Position numbers and translations under genes: made by a program. Below are positions 8,321 through 15,851 of a stretch of DNA of 21,494 bases, piece by piece. Source of the stretch: a virus; the IMG/VR virus record IMGVR_UViG_3300030085_001423, positions 1 through 21,494 of that record; one strand, 5' to 3'. Position 1 is the first letter of the stretch. Each line of letters starts with the position of its first letter. The notes beneath the pieces are model-generated. The model was not told the origin of the DNA. It did not search any database and was given only the letters and a program-made list of their open reading frames with translations.

Positions 8321-9412
8321 TTACGTTATGTTTTTAAACCTTTGCACTGGTGGATTTAATGAACCATAGATACCAGCAAGTGTTGTTCCAAGTCCTAATG
8401 CAGTTTGTAGTGGTGTAGGGTTAGGTATGTTTGTTGTTTGTGTTTGACCAGGATAACCACCCATGATTCCTGTTACTTGACCAGCAAATCTATCTAACTG
8501 TTCTTGTGGTAAGAATGTAGCTTGTCTTGCTGCTTCTCTTTGTGCATCAGCTACTGCTTGAGCTTGCGCTTGGTTCAGTGCGCCCAACTGACCTAAACGT
8601 GCGATATCTGTTCCTTGTAATGCTTGTGTTTGTGCTCCAAGTTGTGCTTGTTGACCAGCTAATCCAGATTGGAAAGCACCTAGACCCTGTGTCGCTTGCG
8701 CTAAGCCAAATCTATTTGCAATGTCTTGTTGTCTAGCCCCTTGTGCTTGTTGAAAACCTTGTTGCAAGAGACCGGCTTGTAATAACGCACGTTCTCTCGC
8801 AGCCCCTGTGCCAAACTCTGCGAGTTGCACTCCCGCTCGACCACTGCCGAGCGCACCCAAAGCTGCCTGTTGATCTCGTATACTTTGTTCTTGTATAGCT
8901 TTGTTACGATCAAATTCTTGTAGTGTTGCATCAATCACTTGTGATTGATATGGGGACATAAAATCTTGTACACCTTGTTGAAAAGATTGTGCACCTGTTC
9001 CAACTCCTGCTAATTGTCCAAGAGATGCGGCACCTAATCCACTAGCGAGTTGTGCTTGTGTTTGTGCTGTTTGTAAAAATGGTTCAAAAGAAGCTAATCC
9101 AGTTTTTTTTCCAGTAGTTGGATCTATTCCTGCAGCTTCTGCTCCTAATCTAGTTGCCGTTTGTTGTAATACATCTTGACCTGCAACTGTTGGTGCAAGT
9201 CCTGCTAAACTCTGTTGTCTAGTTTCAAATTCTCTAGCTGCTTGTTGTCTAGCTGCAAAATCATCAGCAGATTCACCAGGTCTTTGTGATATACCTGCTA
9301 ATCCAACTGATACTGTAGGTACACCAGATTGTGCTACAACTTGTTTTGCTAAATCTTGACCTAAGTCTTGTACGAATTGTGCAGGTAAATTTTGTACGGT
9401 TTGAACAGCCAT
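8321..9412 (-). CDS. Ala/Gln-rich DNA-ejection-type internal protein (363 aa)
   Basis: Very rich in Ala, Gln and Gly with long predicted helices. The central block FMSPYQSQVIDATLQEFDRN followed by QAALGALGSGRAG and a run of LLQQGFQQAQ-type segments is typical of phage DNA-transfer or ejection proteins that pack inside the virion and are expelled into the host envelope. A C-terminal hydrophobic Gly/Leu segment (LQTALGLGTTLAGIYGSL, about 334-351) could insert in a membrane. Its ATG shares one base with the stop of the 730-aa gene (TAATG), and AGAGGAAG lies upstream. Codons are somewhat richer in G and C than in the oxygenase genes, as expected from the Ala/Gln composition. The general class is fairly sure; the precise counterpart (P22 gp7/gp20 or T7 gp14) is not decidable by eye. 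Confidence 0.7.
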   Translation of the reverse strand: MAVQTVQNLPAQFVQDLGQDLAKQVVAQSGVPTVSVGLAGISQRPGESADDFAARQQAAREFETRQQSLAGLAPTVAGQDVLQQTATRLGAEAAGIDPTTGKKTGLASFEPFLQTAQTQAQLASGLGAASLGQLAGVGTGAQSFQQGVQDFMSPYQSQVIDATLQEFDRNKAIQEQSIRDQQAALGALGSGRAGVQLAEFGTGAARERALLQAGLLQQGFQQAQGARQQDIANRFGLAQATQGLGAFQSGLAGQQAQLGAQTQALQGTDIARLGQLGALNQAQAQAVADAQREAARQATFLPQEQLDRFAGQVTGIMGGYPGQTQTTNIPNPTPLQTALGLGTTLAGIYGSLNPPVQRFKNIT

Positions 9413-11604
9413 TATAATACTTCCTCTAATCTTTGTGATGTTTGAAACATTCTTCTTGCGCCTTCTAAGCCTTGCGATTCTTCAGATACTTCACCTCCGG
9501 CTTCGAGGTTTTTCATCATGTTATACATGACTTCTGCGCCTTTGTCTATATCTCCCTCACCAGCATTTCTTACAGCGTCAGCCGTAAATACAAATTCATT
9601 CTTAGATAGTCTAGCAGGTACATCATCAGCTCTTTCCATTCTACCCATGTCTACAAAACCACCTGTCTCTCTATAGTCTTTTTCTTTACCACCCATATCT
9701 AACAATGGCATGGTCTTCTTAGCCACTGGTTCTACATCTCCACCTTTTTGATAGCCTTCTTTAAATAATTTTTCGAACTGTTTAAACTTACCCTTATATT
9801 CTTTATTGTCTCTTGCCATATCAGGACTTACACCATACATTGTTTTAAAACCTTTGTATAAAGGACTCTTAGCCATTTCTTTCATATCTTCTTTACTCAT
9901 GACAGCTCCTGCTTCATCATAACCTAATCTCATTAGACCACCATCTGCTCTGGCAGAAAGCATTCTAACATCACCTTCAATATTACCCTCTGCTCTTGCT
10001 AGAATAGATCTTCTAGCTGCATCTATATCTATACCAGTCTCATCTGCTAGTTCCTGTGCTTGCTTTTCTTGTGCTGGTGTTAATGCTCCTGCTACCACTG
10101 ATGCTGCTGTAATTGCACCAAAAGGATTGTCTTTCACAAATCCTAATGCTTTTTGAAGAATACCCCCACTTCTAGTCATATTAGGTGCCACGGCATCTCC
10201 AAAAAGTTTATTTGTTAGTAAAGCTTTTGAAGCTCCTAAATTACTAAAAACATTAGTTGGTGAAAATATTCCAAGACCTGTTCCTGCTCTAGCTGCTCCT
10301 GCACCCAAAGCTCCTAGTCCTGCTGTTCCTGCATATAACAATGCAGCTTTACCTATCGGTGACTTTGCAACTTTTTTAACTGCACGTGTAACTTTCTTAA
10401 CAAGTTTACCTAAACCATACATCTGTCTTGCAGTTTCAAAATCATATTCACCACCTACAGGTCCACCTTCTGCGTAACCTGCTGCTGGTATGCCGCTTAA
10501 TGGTGTTTGCATTGCGACTGGTGTTTGAGGTGGGGTAACTTGTGAGAATGCTGGATTAGAAACAAATCTAGTTCCACCCGCTATACCAGGAACTATGCCA
10601 GGTCCTTTAGGACCTTCAAATCCCTCTGGGATAAGTCTTCCAGATTCAAGACCTTCTAATATAGAAGAAATTGTTTCTCCCCCTCTAAATCCAGATCCAG
10701 GTTGTGGTTGTCCAATTGGTTGTGTGGCAGGTTGAAAATTACCAGGGTTCAATGGTTGATCAAACCCATCACCTTCACCCAAACTAGATTCAGCTGATTC
10801 TAATCTTTGATTAATTTGTTGTAGCATTTGTTCTGCAGAAGATACACCACCACTTAATTCATTTAGTCTTGGCATGATACCACCTTGTTGTGCACCTATT
10901 CGTCCACCATCAGCTCTAAATGCTAATCTTAAACCTTCGTCTTCTTCTGTCGTATCTGTTCCTTGATCCATGTTGCTTGATGCCATATTAAATGTTGTGT
11001 CTACGGGTAAAATCATATTATTATTGTTATCATCGTCAAGTCCACTTTGAATAATTTCTCTACCCATAGCATCTGTTTCACCAGACATTCTACCTTGCAT
11101 GTACTCTTCATATGCTTTTTCTAATTGTGTATAATTTAAACCTGCTGCATTGTTATTAAGAACTCTCTCATAAAAAAATCTTCTGTTTGGTTGTCTATTA
11201 AGATTTCCAAGAAATTGCGCTGCTGGTGGAACATATCCAGGGTAGTTAGCAGGTTTGTTTATAAATAAATCTCTGTTTTGGTTTGTAATTCTTTCTCGTG
11301 TAGTTAATGGAATATCAACATCTTCAACAGGTGTATCACCTGGAAGTAAATCAAAATCTTCTGCAACAAATCTATTTTGGTTTCTTAATTGATTTGCAGT
11401 TTGTGTTGGAGTGCTTTTGTCATCTACTGTATTATCAGTAGGTCCTTGTTTTCCTGTACTTCCAGAATATGTCGATGTTCTACCTTGAACTTCTTGCGCT
11501 CTAGCACTTCTGTATCCCGGTCGTTTACCATCTGTAGATGGTTTTACCAACATACCTCCGTCTTGTAACATTTGTTTTGCTTGTTGTGCTCTAGTTATGG
11601 CCAT
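9412..11604 (-). CDS. Gly-Gly-motif structural/internal virion protein (730 aa)
   Basis: Long, low-complexity virion-type protein. Repeated short motifs occur along it: ADGGRIG, AEGGPVGG, ARADGGLMRLG, QKGGDV and AGGEV. Around 395-440 a basic stretch (GKLVKKVTRAVKKVAKSP) runs into an Ala/Gly-rich hydrophobic segment, possibly membrane-active. The C-terminal region (about 655-705) has DDVPARLSKNEFVFTADAVR followed by GAEVMYNMM, a block I recognise from large proteins of marine phages. The N-terminal third is Asn/Gln-rich and probably disordered. The start at 11604 lies nine bases after the preceding stop without a clear Shine-Dalgarno; the end is fused by TAATG to the 363-aa ejection-type gene. 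A tail or internal-core component is most likely; a scaffold or assembly factor is possible. Confidence 0.65.
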   Translation of the reverse strand: MAITRAQQAKQMLQDGGMLVKPSTDGKRPGYRSARAQEVQGRTSTYSGSTGKQGPTDNTVDDKSTPTQTANQLRNQNRFVAEDFDLLPGDTPVEDVDIPLTTRERITNQNRDLFINKPANYPGYVPPAAQFLGNLNRQPNRRFFYERVLNNNAAGLNYTQLEKAYEEYMQGRMSGETDAMGREIIQSGLDDDNNNNMILPVDTTFNMASSNMDQGTDTTEEDEGLRLAFRADGGRIGAQQGGIMPRLNELSGGVSSAEQMLQQINQRLESAESSLGEGDGFDQPLNPGNFQPATQPIGQPQPGSGFRGGETISSILEGLESGRLIPEGFEGPKGPGIVPGIAGGTRFVSNPAFSQVTPPQTPVAMQTPLSGIPAAGYAEGGPVGGEYDFETARQMYGLGKLVKKVTRAVKKVAKSPIGKAALLYAGTAGLGALGAGAARAGTGLGIFSPTNVFSNLGASKALLTNKLFGDAVAPNMTRSGGILQKALGFVKDNPFGAITAASVVAGALTPAQEKQAQELADETGIDIDAARRSILARAEGNIEGDVRMLSARADGGLMRLGYDEAGAVMSKEDMKEMAKSPLYKGFKTMYGVSPDMARDNKEYKGKFKQFEKLFKEGYQKGGDVEPVAKKTMPLLDMGGKEKDYRETGGFVDMGRMERADDVPARLSKNEFVFTADAVRNAGEGDIDKGAEVMYNMMKNLEAGGEVSEESQGLEGARRMFQTSQRLEEVL

Positions 11605-11613
11605 TTTACTATT

Positions 11614-11784
11614 CTATTTTGTTTTACTAAATAAATCAAGACTTGGCATCAACAGAGTTACATCTTTTCTAATGTCATCTGGTGATATACCCTTGTCTTT
11701 CCACTCTTTATCATTCTTATATTGTTCCCCTGTTTTTTTATTAGTTATCTTCTCTATTATTTTATCTGGTTGTATTTCTATCAT
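11614..11784 (-). CDS. Small conserved-type phage protein (56 aa), function unknown
   Basis: Recovered from the gap between the 113-aa and 730-aa genes. It begins MIEIQPDKIIEKITNKKTGE and continues with YKNDKEWKDKG, SPDDIRKDVTLLMPSLDLF, ending in TAG. It is charged and lysine-rich with no cysteines and no membrane segment; the C-terminal hydrophobic patch (VTLLMPSLDLF) could bind a partner. The ATG shares one base with the stop of the upstream gene, and AGAGAGGT lies upstream inside that gene, both supporting real translation. Its place between tail and internal virion genes suggests an assembly or minor virion role, but that is only context. Confidence 0.7.
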   Translation of the reverse strand: MIEIQPDKIIEKITNKKTGEQYKNDKEWKDKGISPDDIRKDVTLLMPSLDLFSKTK

Positions 11785-12125
11785 TATGTTGTTACCTCTC
11801 TTGGCTGTATCTCTAATATAGATGCTATGACGTGCAGCTCGTTCGCGTCAGCAGCTTGTACTTTTAATGTTTCACCTTCTTCCATAACTAATGGTTGAGT
11901 TAAAAGTTCTGTTGATGCTTTAGATCCTATCGCTTTATCTTTAAATAAATTAAATATGGCACTGCTAGAATTAACTAAAGTTATAGTTATTGTGGTCCCT
12001 GATCCAGCGTCCTCGGTTACTAATAATGACTTTACAACAGCTGTTTTGAAACTAGGCACTGTATACAGTGTTGTTAAATCTGTAGTCGTTAAATCTGCTT
12101 TTTTATTTATAAAACTGTTAGCCAT
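11784..12125 (-). CDS. Small beta-rich virion protein (113 aa), paralogue of the gene at 17815-18174
   Basis: Alternating hydrophobic strands and no charged helices point to a compact beta-sandwich. It aligns along its length with the 119-aa product of 17815-18174: VP (23-24), TAV (28-30), LL (34-35), then STELLTQPLVMEEGETLKV (71-89) against STLDLIGRPIYLDETDLIAV at an offset of ten residues, and a final hydrophobic strand. The two therefore probably share a fold and arose by duplication. Small proteins of this type sit among tail genes in many marine phages and are called virion or tail proteins; I cannot name the exact role. It is coupled at both ends by TAATG junctions (12123-12127 and 11782-11786). 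Confidence 0.7.
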   Translation of the reverse strand: MANSFINKKADLTTTDLTTLYTVPSFKTAVVKSLLVTEDAGSGTTITITLVNSSSAIFNLFKDKAIGSKASTELLTQPLVMEEGETLKVQAADANELHVIASILEIQPREVTT

Positions 12126-12289
12126 TAATTTAAAAAGAAGTTAAATGCTTCTACCTCATCCTTTAGTTCTTCTTGAAACGTTGTATTTAATTTTTCTACA
12201 ATAGCATCAAGATCTCTGACCTGTGATTCTGCAACTGTAACATCATATTCTTTACTAGCTCTTGTTAATACTTGTGCTATCTTTGCCAT
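12125..12289 (-). CDS. Small helical protein (54 aa), function unknown
   Basis: Recovered between the gp10-like gene and the 113-aa gene, filling the gap exactly. The product starts MAKIAQVLTRASKEYDVTVA, continues ESQVRDLDAIVEKLNTTFQE and ends in an acidic then aromatic tail (VEAFNFFLN). It should be almost wholly alpha-helical, perhaps a short coiled coil. No cysteine, signal or membrane segment is seen. Start and stop both lie in TAATG junctions shared with its neighbours, which strongly supports a real gene although the Shine-Dalgarno is weak (GGACG). A tail-assembly or minor structural role is inferred from position alone. Confidence 0.7.
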   Translation of the reverse strand: MAKIAQVLTRASKEYDVTVAESQVRDLDAIVEKLNTTFQEELKDEVEAFNFFLN

Positions 12290-14463
12290 TATCTACGTCC
12301 ATCTGGTTGTATGTCTAATCTAAATGTACCAAGTTTCCAACTTTGACTTGCAGCAGTATTTTCTATTTTCATAGCTACCGCTCTTGCTCTTGCACGTGTA
12401 TCTACCTTAGTAGTTGAAGAAGTTATGTCAAATGGTCCAAGTGGTGAACTAGCTTGTGAACTATTAGGATAGTTTTTTAATTGTATTGTAACTCTGGTTG
12501 CACCTGTTTGACTTATAAAGTCTGGAACAAATCTTCTTATTTTCATAATAAATTCACCATCTCCTCTTAAATCAGCTACACTTGTTGTTTGACCTCTTTG
12601 TGCTCTTTGACTTATATCGTAATCTCCAGATGAAATGTTTGCTGTGATTGCAGTAATAGTCCCATTTTTATTTTGATCGGTTCCTATTTCATGTTCATAG
12701 TAAGTTGTAATACCTTCTGTGTTTCCTACAACATCAAAAGATGTATCAGTATCTGCGTCGTATTCTGTTGCATGTGGAGTTCCAAACACTGCAGAATCTC
12801 TCCACATAGTTCTAGATAATGTGCCATTTGTCCAAACTGGTCTTTGTGGTGAAGAGTCAAAATAATTATATGAAACCATTCTATTTACAACAGACGATGA
12901 AGATGTTGGATAGAACCATATAACTTCTCCAAACAAGTTATTTAATCCAGCAGATACCATTTGATTACCAGATTCTAAATTTATATCATCGTACACATGA
13001 TCTTCTACCAAACATGGTAATGATTCTAATTTACCAGCATATCTAAAGAAACCGTTTTCTGACATCCAATATGCAGCACCATCAACTTCTACACATGCAT
13101 TTTTTCCAACCAACCCACAGTTGGTTCCAACTTGCGCAAACGCAAATGTAAATGGTTGACCAACAAAACGTTGTGTAAATAGAGCTGTATCAGTCCAGAC
13201 ATAGATCGCATCTCTACCTCTGATTGCCCCTCTGATCTGTGATCCATCAGCCAATCTTTGTGTACCAGCTGTATTGGTTGCTGTAGGTGTATAAGTATTA
13301 ATGTCTTCTTGATCAGAAAATCTTATAAACATATCGTCTTGTGTAGACGTATCACCAATTGTTGTTTCTGTTCCATAGAACACTAAGTGTCTATCGGGTG
13401 TTGATACAACCATGTGACGAGATGCTGTTGGTGCACCAGATATAATTGTTGCTCTTGTAGCTGTTGCGTTTGATAAAGATGAGTCCCATTCAAACACAGA
13501 ACCATTAACAATTAAACAAATTGCTTTGTCACCAAAATTGTCTAGTGACCACATACCTGGTTCAATAATTAAATCTCCTGATGCTGCTTCACCCCATGCA
13601 ATGTAATCAGTTGAGTTTGTGACTGTTGCACCATCACTATGAGATGCCGCTGTTGTTCCTGCCACTCCCCTTGTTAATCCTGTTAATGTGTTTCCACTAA
13701 CACCTGTGTAAGATATTTCTTCTGATCCAATAATGATAAAATTAGTTCCAGAATCAGGAAACTGTGAAGCGTCTGTTAATGTAAGAGTTGTTACTGATGC
13801 GTTAATAGCACCATTTAAAGTTGTGGTAACTGCTCCTGCAGCTTCACCACCCCAAGAACCTAATCCATATCCAAATCCTTCTGCTTGCACAGCTGGTCCT
13901 ACTGGATAATAATGTTGTACTCTAATACCCCCTGATGTTGTTGCACCAGATCCTGTCTCATTAGATGGCATTGTAATTGTTAGTGTTGTGGTTGAAGGCA
14001 CAGTCGTTACCATAAATTTTTTATCGTCAAAATCAGATGCACTAAAGTTAGATCCTGTTATTGTGGTAAAATTATCTAATAATATTATTTCACCTGCTGT
14101 AATATTGTGAGCAGTAGAAAATGTTATAGTGACTGTCGGTGATCCATTTGTTGTGCTAAATGCATTTGTTAAAGTGGTTGTAGTTTTAATTGGATGTATG
14201 TCATAAAATATACCTCCTGAATATGCGTATAGAATTCTATTACTCCCTATAATTGCATATTTTCTACCTAAACTATTTACATAATGATGAAGACCTCTAA
14301 CAGCTCCTGTTAAATCATCTGTTCCTAATTGTTTCCAACCACCTATTTTTTCAGGTGTGCCATATCTGAATCTAACATTATCGCAGTCTATCCACTGTCC
14401 CTCAGCTGTGGTTTCTGAGATTTGTTTGTTGATACCTGGTTGAAATCCTATTTTTTGTAACAT
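12289..14463 (-). CDS. P22 gp10-like tail / packaged-DNA stabilisation protein (tail tubular B analogue)
   Basis: Tail protein expected to extend the portal-adaptor stack and close the DNA channel. The N terminus (GFQPGINKQISETTAEGQW, then DCDNVRFRYGTPEKIGGWK, residues 6-44) is the family hallmark. Later parts show the beta-propeller-like repeats of this group, with R-H-M-V and W-x-D-S-type strands, SENGFFRYAGKLESLPCLVEDHV, and a C-terminal receptor-like beta region ending SWKLGTFRLDIQPDGRR. Two extra beta modules interrupt the N-terminal half: about 98-168 (SPTVTITFSTAHNITAGEI) and about 213-284 (FPDSGTNFIIIGSEEISYTG, then GLTRGVAGTTAASHSDGA). AGGT precedes the ATG. It lies directly after the cargo island and heads the TAATG-coupled run of small genes and internal proteins. 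Confidence 0.85.
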   Translation of the reverse strand: MLQKIGFQPGINKQISETTAEGQWIDCDNVRFRYGTPEKIGGWKQLGTDDLTGAVRGLHHYVNSLGRKYAIIGSNRILYAYSGGIFYDIHPIKTTTTLTNAFSTTNGSPTVTITFSTAHNITAGEIILLDNFTTITGSNFSASDFDDKKFMVTTVPSTTTLTITMPSNETGSGATTSGGIRVQHYYPVGPAVQAEGFGYGLGSWGGEAAGAVTTTLNGAINASVTTLTLTDASQFPDSGTNFIIIGSEEISYTGVSGNTLTGLTRGVAGTTAASHSDGATVTNSTDYIAWGEAASGDLIIEPGMWSLDNFGDKAICLIVNGSVFEWDSSLSNATATRATIISGAPTASRHMVVSTPDRHLVFYGTETTIGDTSTQDDMFIRFSDQEDINTYTPTATNTAGTQRLADGSQIRGAIRGRDAIYVWTDTALFTQRFVGQPFTFAFAQVGTNCGLVGKNACVEVDGAAYWMSENGFFRYAGKLESLPCLVEDHVYDDINLESGNQMVSAGLNNLFGEVIWFYPTSSSSVVNRMVSYNYFDSSPQRPVWTNGTLSRTMWRDSAVFGTPHATEYDADTDTSFDVVGNTEGITTYYEHEIGTDQNKNGTITAITANISSGDYDISQRAQRGQTTSVADLRGDGEFIMKIRRFVPDFISQTGATRVTIQLKNYPNSSQASSPLGPFDITSSTTKVDTRARARAVAMKIENTAASQSWKLGTFRLDIQPDGRR

Positions 14464-14505
14464 ATTTTACCTATATCACAGATTTTTTGCTTAATAAATA
14501 GATAG

Positions 14506-14733
14506 TTATTTATTGTTTTTTACTACAATATCTTCATTTGCTTTAGTTTGAAGATTTTGTAATTCTTTATTAAAATTACTATTCCAATCTGCAACAATCT
14601 TAACCAGATTATTTCCAAAATGTCTTAAAAAAGTATCAGATAAATGTACTTTTTTGTTTTTATTTATTACCTTTAACTCTTCGTCTGTAAAAACTAAATC
14701 ACAACTTCCGTCTTTGTATTGTCTAAATTCCAT
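14506..14733 (-). CDS. Small conserved-type marine phage protein (75 aa), function unknown
   Basis: Starts MEFRQYKDGSCDLVFTDEE, continues LKVINKNKKVHLSDTFLRHF, GNNLVKIVADWN and a lysine-rich tail. The FTDEE...HLS...LRHFGNNLVKIVADW pattern suggests a small helical domain; I recognise it as a recurring hypothetical of marine phages but know no function. There is a good Shine-Dalgarno (AAGGAAG) before the ATG and three bases between the previous stop and this start. It is the last gene of the cargo island. The 42 bases after it, before the gp10-like gene, hold only AT-rich sequence and the next ribosome-binding site. Confidence 0.75.
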   Translation of the reverse strand: MEFRQYKDGSCDLVFTDEELKVINKNKKVHLSDTFLRHFGNNLVKIVADWNSNFNKELQNLQTKANEDIVVKNNK

Positions 14734-14736
14734 AAT

Positions 14737-15300
14737 TTACTTCCTTGTTCGTTTTGTGGTTCCGTATATTGATCTTTTATCTCCTTCCCATTCTGTATAT
14801 TTCCCATTTTTATCTACATAATGCATAAATAATTGAGATTGCCAATCCCCTTTAAAATCCTCTCTTCCATGTTTTACCTCACATCCTAGATAAACTACAG
14901 CGTCTCCTGGTTTTAAATTTACTTTAACACCATTCATAGATATAGGCCACTCAGTGCCATCGGATCCTAACATTACTGTAACACTTATTTCACAAGCAGA
15001 TCGGTCTCTATGTTTTGGTAAATTAGCTGCGTAAGTATACATTCTCCAAAAAGCATATGTAGGCAGTAATTTTAAACCTGTTTCTTTTTCAATTACATTT
15101 TGTTTACCTAACATCACAGATTCCATAACAGCATCTCCATAATACATGGTGTCTAAATTATTAGACAAACCTAAAGGTGTATCAAAACTATCTGAATTAG
15201 CTCTGTGTTTTATTATTGAATAAATTGTTAATAACTCTACTTCTTTTTTAGTTAAAAATTTTTTAATTTTTTTATATTTAAAATCTCTTATAGTGCCCAT
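14737..15300 (-). CDS. 2OG-Fe(II) oxygenase, marine-phage type (187 aa)
   Basis: Visible elements: YAFWRMYTYAANLPKHRDRS, giving H97-R-D99 as iron ligands with R100 beside it, then ACEISVTVMLG, WPI, VNLKPGDAVVYLGCEVKHGRE with distal H144, and QSQLFMHYVD (154-163) closing the beta helix. The order fits a cupin-like 2-oxoglutarate dioxygenase. The usual basic residue about ten positions after the distal histidine is not obvious; R146 or K150 might serve. Substrate unknown; protein, nucleotide or small-molecule hydroxylation are all possible. The gene overlaps the previous oxygenase by 13 bp, so the two are probably translated together. No strong Shine-Dalgarno is seen. Confidence 0.82.
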   Translation of the reverse strand: MGTIRDFKYKKIKKFLTKKEVELLTIYSIIKHRANSDSFDTPLGLSNNLDTMYYGDAVMESVMLGKQNVIEKETGLKLLPTYAFWRMYTYAANLPKHRDRSACEISVTVMLGSDGTEWPISMNGVKVNLKPGDAVVYLGCEVKHGREDFKGDWQSQLFMHYVDKNGKYTEWEGDKRSIYGTTKRTRK

Positions 15301-15851
15301 GATACTATTGAATATCTTACTCCTTCTATTACAGGTTTAACTTCGTGTGGATATAAAAAAGTGCTTGGCCAAACAATAATGCGATTTGGTTTTGTTAAAA
15401 TAACATTATCGTTTGAACCATCCGGATCTTTAAAACAAAGTTCTCCACCTTTATAATCATTATTTAATAAAACAATAGCACTTAATGTTCTAGGAAATTC
15501 TAAACAATGATCCCAATGAGTTTTATAGAATCCATCTTTTTCATATTTTAAGGCTGTAACTTCTACTATCTTATTGTAATAATTAGTTGAAGTTTTTGAA
15601 AATGTTTTAGAGTAATCTATAAAACATTTGTGTAATACGTAGGTCCAAAGATTAGCCCAGTGCACGTTAGTTAGACTTGGAGACATAGGACTTAAATTAA
15701 GAGTCCAAGTTCTTCTAACACCAAAATCTTCTCCTTCAACAATTTTAGCTTTTGAAAATTCTTTACTTGAATTTAAATATTTTATAAAGCTACATAAAGA
15801 TGTAATTGGTAAAACATCATCATATGTTTTTATATAATCTTTTATTTCCAT
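15288..15851 (-). CDS. 2OG-Fe(II) oxygenase (P4H-like, 187 aa)
   Basis: A clear prolyl-hydroxylase-like pattern: LKYEKDGFYKTHWDHC with iron ligands H112-W-D114, RTLSAIVLLNNDYKGGELCF (121-140), RIIVWPSTFLYPHEV with distal H169, and G177-V-R179 as the 2-oxoglutarate anchor before the final strand YSIVSWAL. All four expected catalytic residues are present, so it should be active. I took the ATG at 15851; an in-frame TTG at 15866 would add five residues (MEKKI) but ATG is the simpler choice, with weak GGAAA upstream. It overlaps the end of the DUF6065-like gene by 10 bp and the next oxygenase by 13 bp. The family is widespread in cyanophages and pelagiphages; substrates are not established. Confidence 0.87.
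   Translation of the reverse strand: MEIKDYIKTYDDVLPITSLCSFIKYLNSSKEFSKAKIVEGEDFGVRRTWTLNLSPMSPSLTNVHWANLWTYVLHKCFIDYSKTFSKTSTNYYNKIVEVTALKYEKDGFYKTHWDHCLEFPRTLSAIVLLNNDYKGGELCFKDPDGSNDNVILTKPNRIIVWPSTFLYPHEVKPVIEGVRYSIVSWAL

Noticed and set aside
8527-8934. Short open frames on both strands inside the 363-aa Ala/Gln-rich gene
   Set aside because: Shadow frames arising from the repetitive GCA/CAA codons; no Shine-Dalgarno and no recognisable protein.
12095-12112. Further T4-late-promoter-like TATAAATA on the minus strand
   Set aside because: It lies in the codons for the start of the 113-aa gene (SFINKK) and is expected by chance in AT-rich coding DNA.
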